Origin: Acidobacteria bacterium RIFCSPLOWO2_12_FULL_66_21
GTDB lineage: Bacteria > Acidobacteriota > Vicinamibacteria > Vicinamibacterales > 2-12-FULL-66-21
Direction: 5' to 3'
Assembly (NCBI GenBank): GCA_001767455.1
Contig: MELC01000086.1
Span: forward strand, 190,096 to 228,456
DNA: 38,361 nucleotides
Under the pieces are notes generated by a model that did not search any database, was not told where the DNA came from, and saw nothing but the letters and a program-made list of their open reading frames with translations. The position numbers and the translations under genes were made by a program. Below are positions 1-8,282 of the stretch, in pieces. Numbering within the stretch: the first letter of the stretch is position 1; each line of letters opens with the position of its first letter.

Positions 1-749
1 ACCGCGGCGTACGCCTGCGGCACGACGAGGTCCACGTCGTACTTCGGCAGCGCGTGCGCGCCCGGATCGCAGACGGACACGTAGAGGTTCTCGCCGGCGC
101 GACTTGGCACGATCGCGCGATCGTGCGCCCGAGAGAGCGCCGCCCATGGCGCGACCACCGCGGCCGTGGCGGCTGCGACGACCACCGCATGGCGCCACTG
201 CCCTCCAAGCGCCAGGATCAGCAGAAGGGCCATCCCCACCGGCGCGAACATCACTCGCAGGAGGAGCAGCAGGCCCATGCACAGCCCAAGGAGCGCGGCG
301 GCGGGAAGCCGATCCATGCGGCCGTACTGCCACGCGGCGGCGACGAGGAGGCTCACCGACAGTGTCACCTCGATCGGCGCGACCGACTGCCTGACATAGT
401 AGGGATACACCGCGTAGAAGAGCGTGGCCGCGACGGCGGCGCGCCGGCTTCCCGTGGCGCGGCCGGTCAGATGGAACAGGAGCACGCCGGCGGCCGACGC
501 GACGAGCGCCTGGATCAGCATGACGAGCGCGAAGCGATCCGCCGTGACCGCGCGTGCCGCCGCAAGGAACAGGGGGTAGAGCGGCTCGTAGGCGCCCGCC
601 GGCGCGCCATCGAGCGCGAACCTGTGGGTCGTCAGCAGGCTGTCGGCGATGCGCCAGTAGAAGTTCGGTTCAGGCTGGCGCGTCACGGCCAGCGCGATGA
701 GGCGCGGTGCGGCGCAGGCCGCGAAGAGCGCGCCGGCCGTGCGGCTCAT
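1..749 (-). CDS. GT-C-like polytopic membrane protein, partial (C-terminus beyond the window)
   Basis: The frame is open from an ATG at 749-747 to the left window edge, giving about 249 residues. It starts MSRTAGALFAACAAPRLIAL and is rich in hydrophobic helices. It is clearly a paralogue of the next gene upstream: shared blocks include (Y/I)EPLYP, YPYxVRQSV, RxGENLxVS and the KYDVDL/RYDVDL pair, in the same order and spacing. The ATG overlaps the TGA of that upstream gene by four bases (ATGA), so the two are probably translationally coupled. The general look (short first loop, then an 'EPLYP' segment and many membrane helices) resembles GT-C/ArnT-type glycosyltransferases that use lipid-linked sugars, but no substrate can be inferred. 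The C-terminal half lies outside the window. Confidence 0.8.
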   Translation of the reverse strand, partial: MSRTAGALFAACAAPRLIALAVTRQPEPNFYWRIADSLLTTHRFALDGAPAGAYEPLYPLFLAAARAVTADRFALVMLIQALVASAAGVLLFHLTGRATGSRRAAVAATLFYAVYPYYVRQSVAPIEVTLSVSLLVAAAWQYGRMDRLPAAALLGLCMGLLLLLRVMFAPVGMALLLILALGGQWRHAVVVAAATAAVVAPWAALSRAHDRAIVPSRAGENLYVSVCDPGAHALPKYDVDLVVPQAYAA

Positions 750-2014
750 GGGACCAACCGAAGCCTGGGGATGCCGTGTCCGCGCCAGTCCAGCGAGCCG
801 AGCGCGCGATCGATCGCGCAACCCGCGTAGAACATGAGCGCGAAGAGCATCGGGGCGAGCAGACGCGTCGTTGGAAAGAAGATGGTGTGCACGAGGATGA
901 CCGACGCCGGTACGGCGAGCAGCAGGGCCTCGGAACGGCGTCGGCGCCATCGGAGCACGATGCCGGCCAGCGCCGCGACGCGAAGCACGGTCGCCGCGAT
1001 GGCGTGCAGCGCCTCCCACGACCACGGACGCCGGGCCATGTTCTGAACGACGACATGCCCGCCGAGGACGACGGCTCGCGTCCGCGGATCCTTCGGGTGG
1101 ACGGGCAGGAGCCGCGGAACGAAGGCGTACGCGAAGTTCGTCGCCTTCAGCTTGGCGATCTGCCACGGATCATCGCGGACCCGGGAGAACGCGAGGGACA
1201 AGTACATGGAGTCGGTCGCGCCGCCGCTCTTGACCGCGGCGTCCGGCAGTTGCCGCTCGACGGCCTGGGACGCCAGCGGCAGGAGGAGATCGACATCGTA
1301 CCTGGGAACGAAACCGTCAGCCTGCGGGACCGCCGACACTAGGAGATTCTCGCCGATGCGCGTCGGCAGCACGGATCCGTCGACCGAGAAGCATCGGACG
1401 GTCCACGGCCCGACGATGGCGGCGGTGGACAGCACGAAGGCGGCCATCTCACGGCGCTGTCCGCGCACCCAGAGGATCGCGGCGGCGCAGATCGCAATCG
1501 GCAGCAACGACGCACGTGTCAGGAGGACGAGGCCGAACACCGCTCCGCAGGCGACGGCCCGGCGCCAGCCGGCGATGCGAACGAACTGCCACGTCGCCGC
1601 GAGCAGCAGCGGAATATGCACGTTCAACGACTGAAAGGCGACCGACTGCCGCACCAGGTACGGATAGAAGGCGTAGAGACCGGAGGCCACGAGCGCCGCA
1701 CGTGTGCTGCCGCTCAGATGGCGCGTGAGCCGGAACAACAGCACCCCCCCGATCCCGGTGGCGACAATCTGCGCCAGGGCGACCAGCCAGACTTGATCGC
1801 GCGTGCACCAGCGGGCGAGCGCGAGCAGCGCAGGGTACAGTGGTTCGATGTAGGTCGTCGGAGCCGCCCCGTACCCGAACGTGCCGTGCTGCACCAGCCC
1901 GTCGGAGAGGTGATAGTAGTAGGTCGGGTCGGGACGTCCGAAATAGCAGAGTGCCGCGAGGCGAGGAAGCACACTGCAGGTGAACACGAGCCAGGAGAGG
2001 CAGCGTGGTGACAT
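746..2014 (-). CDS. GT-C-like polytopic membrane protein (glycosyltransferase family 39-like)
   Basis: A 422-residue integral membrane protein with about nine or ten hydrophobic segments. The N-terminal helix is followed by a loop containing PDPTYYYHLSDGL, then IEPLYPALLALARW. Many GT-C enzymes carry an acidic residue followed by aromatic residues in this first external loop, which is why a dolichyl-phosphate-mannose-type glycosyltransferase or a relative is the best guess. The C-terminal half has helices with basic loops (RWRRRRSE) and ends RLRLVP. It is followed by a paralogue that overlaps its stop codon by four bases, so the pair looks like a tandem duplication in one operon. Substrate and partner are unknown; enzymatic function is inferred from topology only. 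Confidence 0.75.
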   Translation of the reverse strand: MSPRCLSWLVFTCSVLPRLAALCYFGRPDPTYYYHLSDGLVQHGTFGYGAAPTTYIEPLYPALLALARWCTRDQVWLVALAQIVATGIGGVLLFRLTRHLSGSTRAALVASGLYAFYPYLVRQSVAFQSLNVHIPLLLAATWQFVRIAGWRRAVACGAVFGLVLLTRASLLPIAICAAAILWVRGQRREMAAFVLSTAAIVGPWTVRCFSVDGSVLPTRIGENLLVSAVPQADGFVPRYDVDLLLPLASQAVERQLPDAAVKSGGATDSMYLSLAFSRVRDDPWQIAKLKATNFAYAFVPRLLPVHPKDPRTRAVVLGGHVVVQNMARRPWSWEALHAIAATVLRVAALAGIVLRWRRRRSEALLLAVPASVILVHTIFFPTTRLLAPMLFALMFYAGCAIDRALGSLDWRGHGIPRLRLVP

Positions 2015-2061
2015 CCGTCGCTCGGAATGAGAAGCGGGCGCGGTCAGGATAGGCCATCAGT

Positions 2062-2715
2062 ATGCGTCAACGCAACCAGCCGGGACGAATCTTTCTCCTT
2101 TCTCCAGCCAACTGCTCCGGGCCGCGCGCGCGGATGGTCCTGTCGGCCCGTGCCCGGTTCGACCTGGCGGTCCGGTTGCAGCAGGGCCAGGTGGCCATCG
2201 GCGAGGTCTTTGCGTTCATCAGCGGCCTCTACTTCAAAGGCAAGCTCGCCTACGCGCGCGAATTCGCGAAACCGCCAGAGCCGGGCACCGGGCTGGCGGC
2301 GAGCGGCGCGCTCGTCATCACGCCCACCGCGGGCCTTCGCGCCGTCGAGACGCCGGTCACGAACGACGCGCTGCGGAAGTTCGCGGCCGTGGACATCGCC
2401 GTCGGCGACCCGCGCTACCGCACGCCGCTCGTCGCGAGCGCCCGCGCGATCCGCGAGGAGATCACCGGCGAGTGCGAGGTGGTCCTGCTCGGAAGCATCG
2501 CGTCGGCGAAATACGTCGAGATTCTCCTGGAGATCTTCGGCGAGCGCCTGCTGTTCCCGATCGACTTCGTCGGCCGGGGCGACATGAGCCGCGGCGGGCT
2601 GCTCCTGCGGTCCGTCCGTTCCGGCGAGGAACTCCCGTACGTGCCCGTTCAGGGAGCGGTGCGGCACGGTCCGAGACCTCCGAAACTGGATCCCAGGACA
2701 CGGGTGAGATTCTGA
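2062..2715 (+). CDS. Conserved protein of unknown function ('LLSPANCSG' family)
   Basis: A soluble protein of 217 residues. It begins MRQRNQPGRIFLLSPANCSG and continues with a helical region (RFDLAVRLQQGQVAIGEVF), then FISGLYFKGKLAYAREF, and a central VVLLGSIASAKYVE segment followed by LLFPIDFVGRGDMSRGG. I recall this ordered set of motifs from a conserved bacterial family without an assigned role; I cannot name a fold or a reaction. A purine-rich AGGA lies about 15 bases before the ATG. The last 20 residues are basic and low in complexity. It ends 65 bases before the peptidase gene and is on the same strand, so co-transcription is possible but not shown. Confidence 0.75.
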   Translation: MRQRNQPGRIFLLSPANCSGPRARMVLSARARFDLAVRLQQGQVAIGEVFAFISGLYFKGKLAYAREFAKPPEPGTGLAASGALVITPTAGLRAVETPVTNDALRKFAAVDIAVGDPRYRTPLVASARAIREEITGECEVVLLGSIASAKYVEILLEIFGERLLFPIDFVGRGDMSRGGLLLRSVRSGEELPYVPVQGAVRHGPRPPKLDPRTRVRF

Positions 2716-2780
2716 ACACCTTTCCGTGTTACCTTTTCCGGACCGTTTCCCTGTTTTTCACGACTCGAGGAGAAGCTGCT

Positions 2781-5552
2781 ATGCATTCCCATGCCGCTCT
2801 GTCGCGCGGCCTGCGGGTGGCGCTCGCCGCCTGCGCGCTCGTCGCGCTCTCGTTCGCCAGCATGCCGCGGGTCCGCGCCCAGGACGGCGCACGCTCGCTG
2901 ACGCCGGTCCCGAACTACGACCTTGCCGCGCAGTGGACGTCGCAGAAGGTGTCGAAGCTCGTGTTCGACACCACGGTCGCGCCGCGGTGGCTCGAAACGA
3001 GCGACCGTTTCTGGTACGCCTACCAGACCCGCGACGGCCGGCGCTTCTCCCTGGTCGACCCGCTCAAGAAGACGCGCGCGCCGCTGTTCGACCACGCGAA
3101 GATGGCGGCCACGCTGACGGCGATCACGCGCATGCCGTACGACGCCCAGCACCTGCCGTTCACGAGCGTGCGGTTCGTGAAGAAGGACGCCGCGTTCGAG
3201 TTCGAAGTGTCGGTGCCGCGCGACGCCGACGTCGTGACCGCGCCGAAGAAGATCACGACGACCGAGCAGGCCGCCAAGGGCGGCGACGAGATCCTCGACG
3301 ACGAGGACGACATGGCGGGCGATCCGCAGCAGCAGGGAGGTCGCGGACGCGCCGGCGGGCCGGCCGCCGCGCCGCGCAACAAGACGCTGCACTTCGAGTA
3401 CGACATGGCGACCGGGAAGGTCACGCTCCTCGAGGACTACAAGGAGGAGCCGCGGCAGCCGCGTTGGGCGTCGCTCTCGCCGGACGGCAAGACGATCGTC
3501 TTCGCGCGCAGCCACAACCTGTTCATGATGGACGCCGACAACTACGCCAAGGCGCTGAAGAAGGCGGACGACCCGTCCATCGTCGAAGTGCAGCTGACCA
3601 AGGATGGCGTGGAGTACTACAGCTTCGCGCGGACGACCGGCGCGGCCGAGCTCGAGCAGGAACAACAGCAGCAGCAGCAACAGCAGCAGCAGCAGGGCGA
3701 GACGCAGCAGGCCGACACGCAGGGGAATTCACAGGACAAGAACGCGCGGGCTCCGGCCATCCAGGCGATCTGGTCGCGCGACTCGAGCCGCTTCGCGACG
3801 ATCCGGCGAGATCAGCGCAAGGTGAAGGACCTCTGGGTCATCAACGCGCTGGCCAACCCGCGGCCGACGCTCGAGACCTACCGCTACGCGATGCCCGGCG
3901 AGGAGAACGTGACGCTGGCGGAGATCCACGTGTTCGACGTGGCGGCGAAGTCCGGTCTGCGCGTCAAAGCCGATCGCTTCGCCGATCAGTCGCTGTCGAT
4001 CGCGACCAAGCCGCAGCGGCCTGGCGCCGGCGGCGGCCGCGGCGGCGGTGGCGTCGGCGCAGGGCCGAACCAGCGCCCGACACCGGCGGAGTGGCTGAGC
4101 GATTCGCCCGACAAGCTGTACCTCACCCGCTTGAGCCGCGACATGCATAAGCTCGACGTGTGCATCGCCGACGCGAAGACGGGCGAGGTGAAGCCGATCG
4201 TCGAAGAGCGTCTCAACACGTACATCGAGACCAAGCCGCTGCGCCTGGTCAACAGCGGATCCGAGCTGATTTTCTGGTCGGAACGTGACGGCTGGGGACA
4301 CTTCTACCTCTACGACGCGAACACGGGCGCGTTGAAGAACCGCATCACCGACGGCGAGTTCGTCACGACGGCGCTCGAGAACGTCGACGAGAAGGCGCGC
4401 GTGGCGTACATCAGCGCGGGCGGGCGCGAGAAGGGTGAGGATCCGTATTACACCCACCTGTACCGCGTCGGCCTCGACGGCAGCGGCCTGAAGCTGCTCA
4501 ATCCCGGCAACGCGACGCACGCGGTTGCCGTGAACGAGTCGGCGAGGTACTTCGTCGACAACGCCTCGCGCGTCGACGGCTCACCCGAGTCCGCGCTCTA
4601 CGACACGCTCGGCAACGTCGTCACCAAGCTGGAGACGCCGGACCTCAGCGCGTTGATGGAAGTCGGCTTCAAGTACCCGGAGCCGTTCATGGTGAAGGCC
4701 GACGACGGGGTCACCGATCTGTATGGCGTGATGTACAAGCCGTTCGATTTCGATCCGCAGAAGAAATACCCGATCATCGCCTACGTGTACCCGGGCCCGC
4801 AGACCGAGAGCGTCACGAAGAACTTCAACCCGCGCAGCACGAGCATCGCGCTCGCGCAGTACGGCTTCATCGTGATCGAGGTGGGGAACCGGGGCGGCAA
4901 CCCGCAGCGGTCGAAGTGGTACCACAACTACGGGTATGGCAATCTGCGCGACTACGGGCTGGCCGACAAGAAGACCGCGATCGAACAGCTCGCGCGCCGC
5001 TATCCCTATGTCGATATCAACAAGGTCGGCATCTGGGGCCACTCGGGCGGCGGGTTCATGTCGGCCGCGGCCATGCTCGTCTATCCGGACTTCTTCAAGG
5101 TGGCGTGGTCGGAGTCCGGCAACCACGAGAACAACATCTACAACAACACGTGGAGCGAGAAGCACCACGGGATCAAGGAAATCGAGAAGGACGGGAAGAC
5201 CACCTTCGAGTACGCCATCGACAAGAACTCGGAGCTGGCGAAGAACCTGAAGGGGCACCTGATGCTCGTGACCGGCGACATCGACAACAACGTGCACCCG
5301 GCCAACACCTACCGTCTCGCCGACGCGCTCATCAAAGCGAACAAGCGGTTCGACTTCTTCATCATCCCGGGCAAGCGCCACGGCTACGCCGACGCGGCGT
5401 CGTACGTCAACGTGCTCAGGGGGGATTACTTCTGCCGTCACCTGCTCGGCAGGGCCGACGAGAGCGTCGACATCACCGAGTTGAACCGCGAGACGGAGCA
5501 GAACGGGAAGCGGCAGACGGGGACCACGACGGTCGGCCGCGGCGGGCAGTAG
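2781..5552 (+). CDS. Secreted S9-family dipeptidyl-peptidase (DPP IV-type)
   Basis: A protein of 923 residues. The ATG at 2781 follows GAGGAGA by seven bases and opens a typical signal peptide (basic start, hydrophobic core, cleavage near VRA-QD), so an in-frame extension upstream to 2472 is rejected. Residues about 40-640 form the beta-propeller expected of DPP IV. The C-terminal alpha/beta hydrolase holds the triad: Ser755 in GHSGGG, Asp835 in DIDNNVHP and His867 in GKRHGYA, in family order and spacing. The family releases dipeptides from peptide N-termini, acting here in the periplasm or outside the cell. The propeller is enlarged by two low-complexity inserts: eleven consecutive Gln at residues 295-305 (CAG/CAA codons) within a Glu/Gln-rich stretch, and a Gly-rich loop near residue 415. 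The gene stands alone. The exact substrate class is not determined. Confidence 0.93.
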   Translation: MHSHAALSRGLRVALAACALVALSFASMPRVRAQDGARSLTPVPNYDLAAQWTSQKVSKLVFDTTVAPRWLETSDRFWYAYQTRDGRRFSLVDPLKKTRAPLFDHAKMAATLTAITRMPYDAQHLPFTSVRFVKKDAAFEFEVSVPRDADVVTAPKKITTTEQAAKGGDEILDDEDDMAGDPQQQGGRGRAGGPAAAPRNKTLHFEYDMATGKVTLLEDYKEEPRQPRWASLSPDGKTIVFARSHNLFMMDADNYAKALKKADDPSIVEVQLTKDGVEYYSFARTTGAAELEQEQQQQQQQQQQQGETQQADTQGNSQDKNARAPAIQAIWSRDSSRFATIRRDQRKVKDLWVINALANPRPTLETYRYAMPGEENVTLAEIHVFDVAAKSGLRVKADRFADQSLSIATKPQRPGAGGGRGGGGVGAGPNQRPTPAEWLSDSPDKLYLTRLSRDMHKLDVCIADAKTGEVKPIVEERLNTYIETKPLRLVNSGSELIFWSERDGWGHFYLYDANTGALKNRITDGEFVTTALENVDEKARVAYISAGGREKGEDPYYTHLYRVGLDGSGLKLLNPGNATHAVAVNESARYFVDNASRVDGSPESALYDTLGNVVTKLETPDLSALMEVGFKYPEPFMVKADDGVTDLYGVMYKPFDFDPQKKYPIIAYVYPGPQTESVTKNFNPRSTSIALAQYGFIVIEVGNRGGNPQRSKWYHNYGYGNLRDYGLADKKTAIEQLARRYPYVDINKVGIWGHSGGGFMSAAAMLVYPDFFKVAWSESGNHENNIYNNTWSEKHHGIKEIEKDGKTTFEYAIDKNSELAKNLKGHLMLVTGDIDNNVHPANTYRLADALIKANKRFDFFIIPGKRHGYADAASYVNVLRGDYFCRHLLGRADESVDITELNRETEQNGKRQTGTTTVGRGGQ

Positions 5553-5562
5553 AGGAGGAGGG

Positions 5563-5618
5563 CACGGAGTCCCCGGATCACACGGAGACACGGAGCACAC
5601 GGAGACGCACGGAGACGC
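5563..5618. repeat. CACGGAG-type short tandem repeat
   Basis: Just after the peptidase stop codon the unit CACGGAGA(C) recurs at irregular 8-11-base spacing (CACGGAG, CACGGAGACACGGAG, CACACGGAGACGCACGGAG). A related copy in opposite orientation lies at 8890-8925, after treY. Both sit at the 3' end of a gene. No coding potential or terminator structure is evident. The rest of the gap to 5717 shows no recognisable feature. Confidence 0.7.
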
Positions 5619-5717
5619 GTGGCCGGTCTGGGCCGCGCTAACGCGCGGTGAGGTGGCCTGATCTCAGACCACCTCGATCGAACTGCTCCGACTTGGCCGT
5701 CATCAGATGATGTCGCG

Positions 5718-5957
5718 TTGCGCGATCTGGGCGGGCTGACACAGACGAAGGAAGCCGTGCGCGATGTGCGTGCGTTCTTTCTCGATTCGCTGCGTCAGGA
5801 TCTGAGGTTCGCGGTCCGCTCCCTCCGGCGTAGTCCGGCATTCGCGCTGGTGGCTGTCCTCACGCTCGCCCTCGTGATTGGTGCAAGCACCGCCATCTTC
5901 AGCGCACTCTACGGGCGTGTCTTTCGCCGCCTTCCCTACGCGGACCCCGGCCGTTCT
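5718..5957 (+). pseudogene. ADOP permease, N-terminal fragment
   Basis: This stretch translates as the tail of the ADOP N-terminal prefix (LTQTKEAVRDVRAFFLDSLRQ), then LRFAVRSLRRSPAFALVAVLTLALV, the first membrane helix of a MacB/FtsX-type permease, and ends at LYGRVFRRLPYADPGR. An intact family member would continue for about 700 residues. Here similarity stops near 5957, where an antisense PIN-domain fragment begins. An in-frame stop at 5649 cuts the prefix domain on the left, so only a TTG could serve as a start. The matching C-terminus of a plus-strand ADOP gene lies at about 6170-6301 in another frame. This is a degraded remnant, not a working gene. Confidence 0.8.
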
Positions 5958-5965
5958 GCCGGCAT

Positions 5966-6148
5966 TCAGGCGACGAGGAGACCCAGGAACACGCGCGGGC
6001 TCACGATGCGGATGCCCTCGTGCTCTTTCAGATCGAGCAGGGCTGAGTCTCCGGCAACCACAAACCGTGCGCGGCCTTCGATCGCTGCGGCGATGTACTT
6101 GTCATCACGCCACGATCCCGGTCCGCCTCGCGCAGGAGTTTCCCGCAA
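5966..6148 (-). pseudogene. PIN-domain toxin-like protein, C-terminal fragment
   Basis: The last 50 codons read as the C-terminal third of a PIN-domain protein: RDDKYIAAAIEGRA, then FVVAGDSALLDLKEHEGI, then a final helix ending in FLGLLVA. In PIN ribonucleases the acidic residues of 'DDKY' and 'GD' help bind metal. The N-terminal two thirds, including the first catalytic Asp, are absent, and the start (MRETPARGG) is unrelated sequence. The fragment lies on the opposite strand between two ADOP remnants, as expected if a PIN gene once inserted into, or recombined with, the permease gene and then decayed. It is unlikely to be functional. Confidence 0.6.
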
Positions 6149-6169
6149 CCAACGGCAGGGGGGGTGTGA

Positions 6170-6301
6170 CGGCCGAATCGCCGCACGACTCGGTGGTCGG
6201 CGCGTTCCGCCGCGCGAGGCGTCGTTGCCGCCGCCGCCGCGCTGGGACCCGCCCGCCGCGCGTCACGAATCGATCCGGTCCAGACCCTGCGCGCGGAGTG
6301 A
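6170..6301 (+). pseudogene. ADOP permease, extreme C-terminal fragment
   Basis: The frame ending at TGA 6299-6301 reads ...AAAALGPARRASRIDPVQTLRAE, the hallmark C-terminus of ADOP/MacB-like permeases (compare PARRAARIDPVRALRAE in the intact gene at 24656-27286). Codons before about 6220 no longer resemble the family. It is in a different frame from the N-terminal fragment at 5718 and separated from it by the antisense PIN remnant. It is most simply the other end of the same dead gene. Confidence 0.65.
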
Positions 6302-6314
6302 TCGCGGTTGTGCG

Positions 6315-7592
6315 CTACTGTCGCAGCGCGACGATTGGATCGAGCCGCGACGCGCGGATCGCAGGCACCAGCCGCGCCGCGACACCGGCCAGAACGGTCA
6401 CGCCGATCGCCGCGGCATAGACGACGCCGTCGTGCGGCTGAACGCCGAACAGCGCCGCCGCCACGAATCGCGAGAGCATCCACGCGAGCAGCAGGCCGAT
6501 GCCGCTGCCGCAGACGACCAGCGCCCCTGCGTGCCGCAGCAGCATCCCGCGGATCGCGGCCGGCGTGGCGCCGAGCGCGACGCGCACGGCTATCTCCGGC
6601 GTCCGCTGCACGCTGACGGCCGCCATCATTCCATAGACGCCGATCGCGGCGATCAGCAGCGCGAGCGCGCCGAGCGCGACCATCAGCGTGCTGTTGAACC
6701 GGCGCTCCGCGGTCAGGCGCGCGAACGACTCGTCCAGCGTCTTCACGACCGGCGGTTTCCCGTCGAGCAGCAGCGGGGCCAGCGACGGCAGGGCGGCAAT
6801 CGTGGCAGCCGGATCGGCGGCGACTCTGGCAACGGTTTCGGAGAACGTGGACGAGCCCTGGGCGAAGGGCCAGTACACCTCGGGTCGCGCGGGCCCCTCC
6901 GGGCCTGTCAACCGCACGGTGGCCACGATGCCGATTACGGTGTTCTCCCCTGGGCCGGTCGACACCTTCGCCCCGATGGGATCCCGGCCACCGAAATATC
7001 GCCGGGCGGCTTCCGCATTGAGGATCACCACCCGTGGGCTCGCCGCACGGTCATCCTGAGTGAAGGTGCGCCCCTGAAGCAGCGTGATTCGCAAGGTCCG
7101 GAAGTAATCCGGCGTCACGAAATGTCCATCGGCCAAGTCGTCGCCCTCGAAGGGCGATGGGCGCCCGGCCACCTCCACGCTGTAACGCGCGCGGCCGCCA
7201 CTCATCGGCAATCCGTTCTGAAGCGCGGCTGCGGATACCACGCCCGGCATCGCGCGAACGCGATCGAGGATGCCGCCGATCGCCTGGTGCGCCGTCGCCA
7301 GCCGCTCGGCGGACGTGCCGGTCGTCCGCGGCAGGCGCGCCTGAAAGTTCAGCACGCCCTCCCGATCGATGCCGAGGTCCACGTTCATCACCCGGATGAA
7401 GCTGCCGAGAAACAGCGCGGTGCCGACGAGCAGCGTCGAGGCCAGCGCGACTTCTCCGACCACGAGCGCATCGGCGAGGCGGCGGCGGCCCGGCGCCATG
7501 CTGCCGCGAGCACCGTCGCCGAGGACGGCCGACAGCGCCGGCCTGGATGCGCGCCACGCAGGCGCGAGACCGAAGATCAGACTCGCCGCCAT
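6315..7592 (-). pseudogene. ADOP permease, C-terminal half (5'-truncated)
   Basis: 425 codons match the second half of an ADOP permease: GLAPAWRASRPALSAVLGDGARG, a helix (LVVGEVALASTLLVGTALFL), the MacB-like periplasmic domain (LRITLLQGRTFTQDD, ARRYFGGRDPIGAKV), three C-terminal helices and the end motif RLVPAIRASRLDPIVALRQ. Intact members have about 800-880 residues; the N-terminal FtsX half is missing. The nearest in-frame upstream codon is the vapC stop TGA (7613-7611), so the open frame begins in the middle of a membrane segment right after vapC. The frame has no internal stop, so the truncation may be recent. An autonomous half-permease cannot be excluded but is unlikely. Confidence 0.75.
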
Positions 7593-7610
7593 GACGGGCG
7601 CGGGCCAGGT

Positions 7611-8018
7611 TCATGCGAGCCAGTTCTCAACCTTCAGACCCGGCACCCGCTTGAATTCGGCAATGTTGGCGGTGACGCACACGGCGTGAATCGCACGGGC
7701 CTGAGCCGCGATCAACATGTCGTCGGCGCCGATGGGCGTCCCCGCTTTCTCGAGCGCGGTGCGAATAGCGGCATAATGACGGTCCACGCCTGCGTCCAGC
7801 GGCAGGATCGTGATCGCCCCGAGCACGGCTTCAACCTGTCGCGTCAACTTTCTCGATCCGCGTTTGGCGGCCCCGTAGCGCAGCTCGCACGACACGATGA
7901 TGCTGGTCAGTACGCGGTCCTCCCCAATGTCGGCGATGCGAGCGGCGACCGGCCCTTGCGGACGTCGAACGAGATCAGAGAGCACGTTGGTGTCGAGCAG
8001 GTACGCCCGCGCCGCCAT
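7611..8018 (-). CDS. vapC: VapC-type PIN-domain ribonuclease toxin
   Basis: 135 residues from the ATG at 8018, one base after the antitoxin stop codon; the longer upstream frame to 8054 only reads back through vapB. The PIN motifs are complete and in order: YLLDTNVLSDLVRRP with the first catalytic Asp, SCELRYGA with the conserved Glu, IGADDMLIAAQA with the central acidic pair, and TANIAEFKRVPGLKVENW at the end. VapC toxins cleave specific RNAs when freed from VapB. The C-terminal 'F-RVPGL-VENW' signature suggests the FitB-like branch. Its stop codon abuts a decapitated ADOP permease in the same frame, which suggests the module arrived by recombination there. Confidence 0.88.
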   Translation of the reverse strand: MAARAYLLDTNVLSDLVRRPQGPVAARIADIGEDRVLTSIIVSCELRYGAAKRGSRKLTRQVEAVLGAITILPLDAGVDRHYAAIRTALEKAGTPIGADDMLIAAQARAIHAVCVTANIAEFKRVPGLKVENWLA

Positions 8019-8019
8019 G

Positions 8020-8253
8020 TCAGATATCCACCGGCTCGGCAACGGGCCGCTCAATGGTCGGGAAGTCCTCGTCGAGCGGTCTCAGCCTCGCGAGGACTGC
8101 GAGGAGAGATGGCCGGGCGACCGGTTCCACCACGAGGCGGCGCCCTTCCTTCCGCAGGAGCGCTTCGCGACCAGGTAATTCCAGGTCCCGCGGAATGCGC
8201 AGCGCCTGGTTTCGACCGTTCTTGAAGAGACGGACGAGACGTTGGGTGTCCAC
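8020..8253 (-). CDS. vapB: VapB-type antitoxin (AbrB/SpoVT-like)
   Basis: 77 residues from a GTG at 8253, preceded by GAGGAGGG at a good Shine-Dalgarno distance. Residues 8-45 (LFKNGRNQALRIPRDLELPG, then LLRKEGRRLVVEP) are the swapped-hairpin DNA-binding fold of VapB antitoxins. The C-terminal tail (LLAVLARLRPLDEDFPTIERPV) is the usual toxin-wrapping segment. It precedes vapC by one base, the standard antitoxin-first order. Such pairs usually repress their own promoter, but the 29 bases before it that are free of other genes show no clear operator. Confidence 0.85.
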   Translation of the reverse strand: MDTQRLVRLFKNGRNQALRIPRDLELPGREALLRKEGRRLVVEPVARPSLLAVLARLRPLDEDFPTIERPVAEPVDI

Positions 8254-8282
8254 TGGCCCTCCTCGGTCAGCATATGCCAGAC

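Noticed and set aside
2472-2780. N-terminal extension of the S9 peptidase by 103 codons
   Set aside because: It overlaps the preceding gene in another frame and would bury the signal peptide that begins at 2781, which also has a good ribosome-binding site.
5563-5618. CACGGAG array as a CRISPR array
   Set aside because: Units are too short (7-9 bases), unevenly spaced, and there are no unique spacers.
5718-8225. An 835-codon plus-strand open frame
   Set aside because: Only its first 80 codons resemble a protein family; the rest is antisense to an ADOP remnant and vapBC, with arginine-rich low-complexity translation typical of GC-rich shadow frames.
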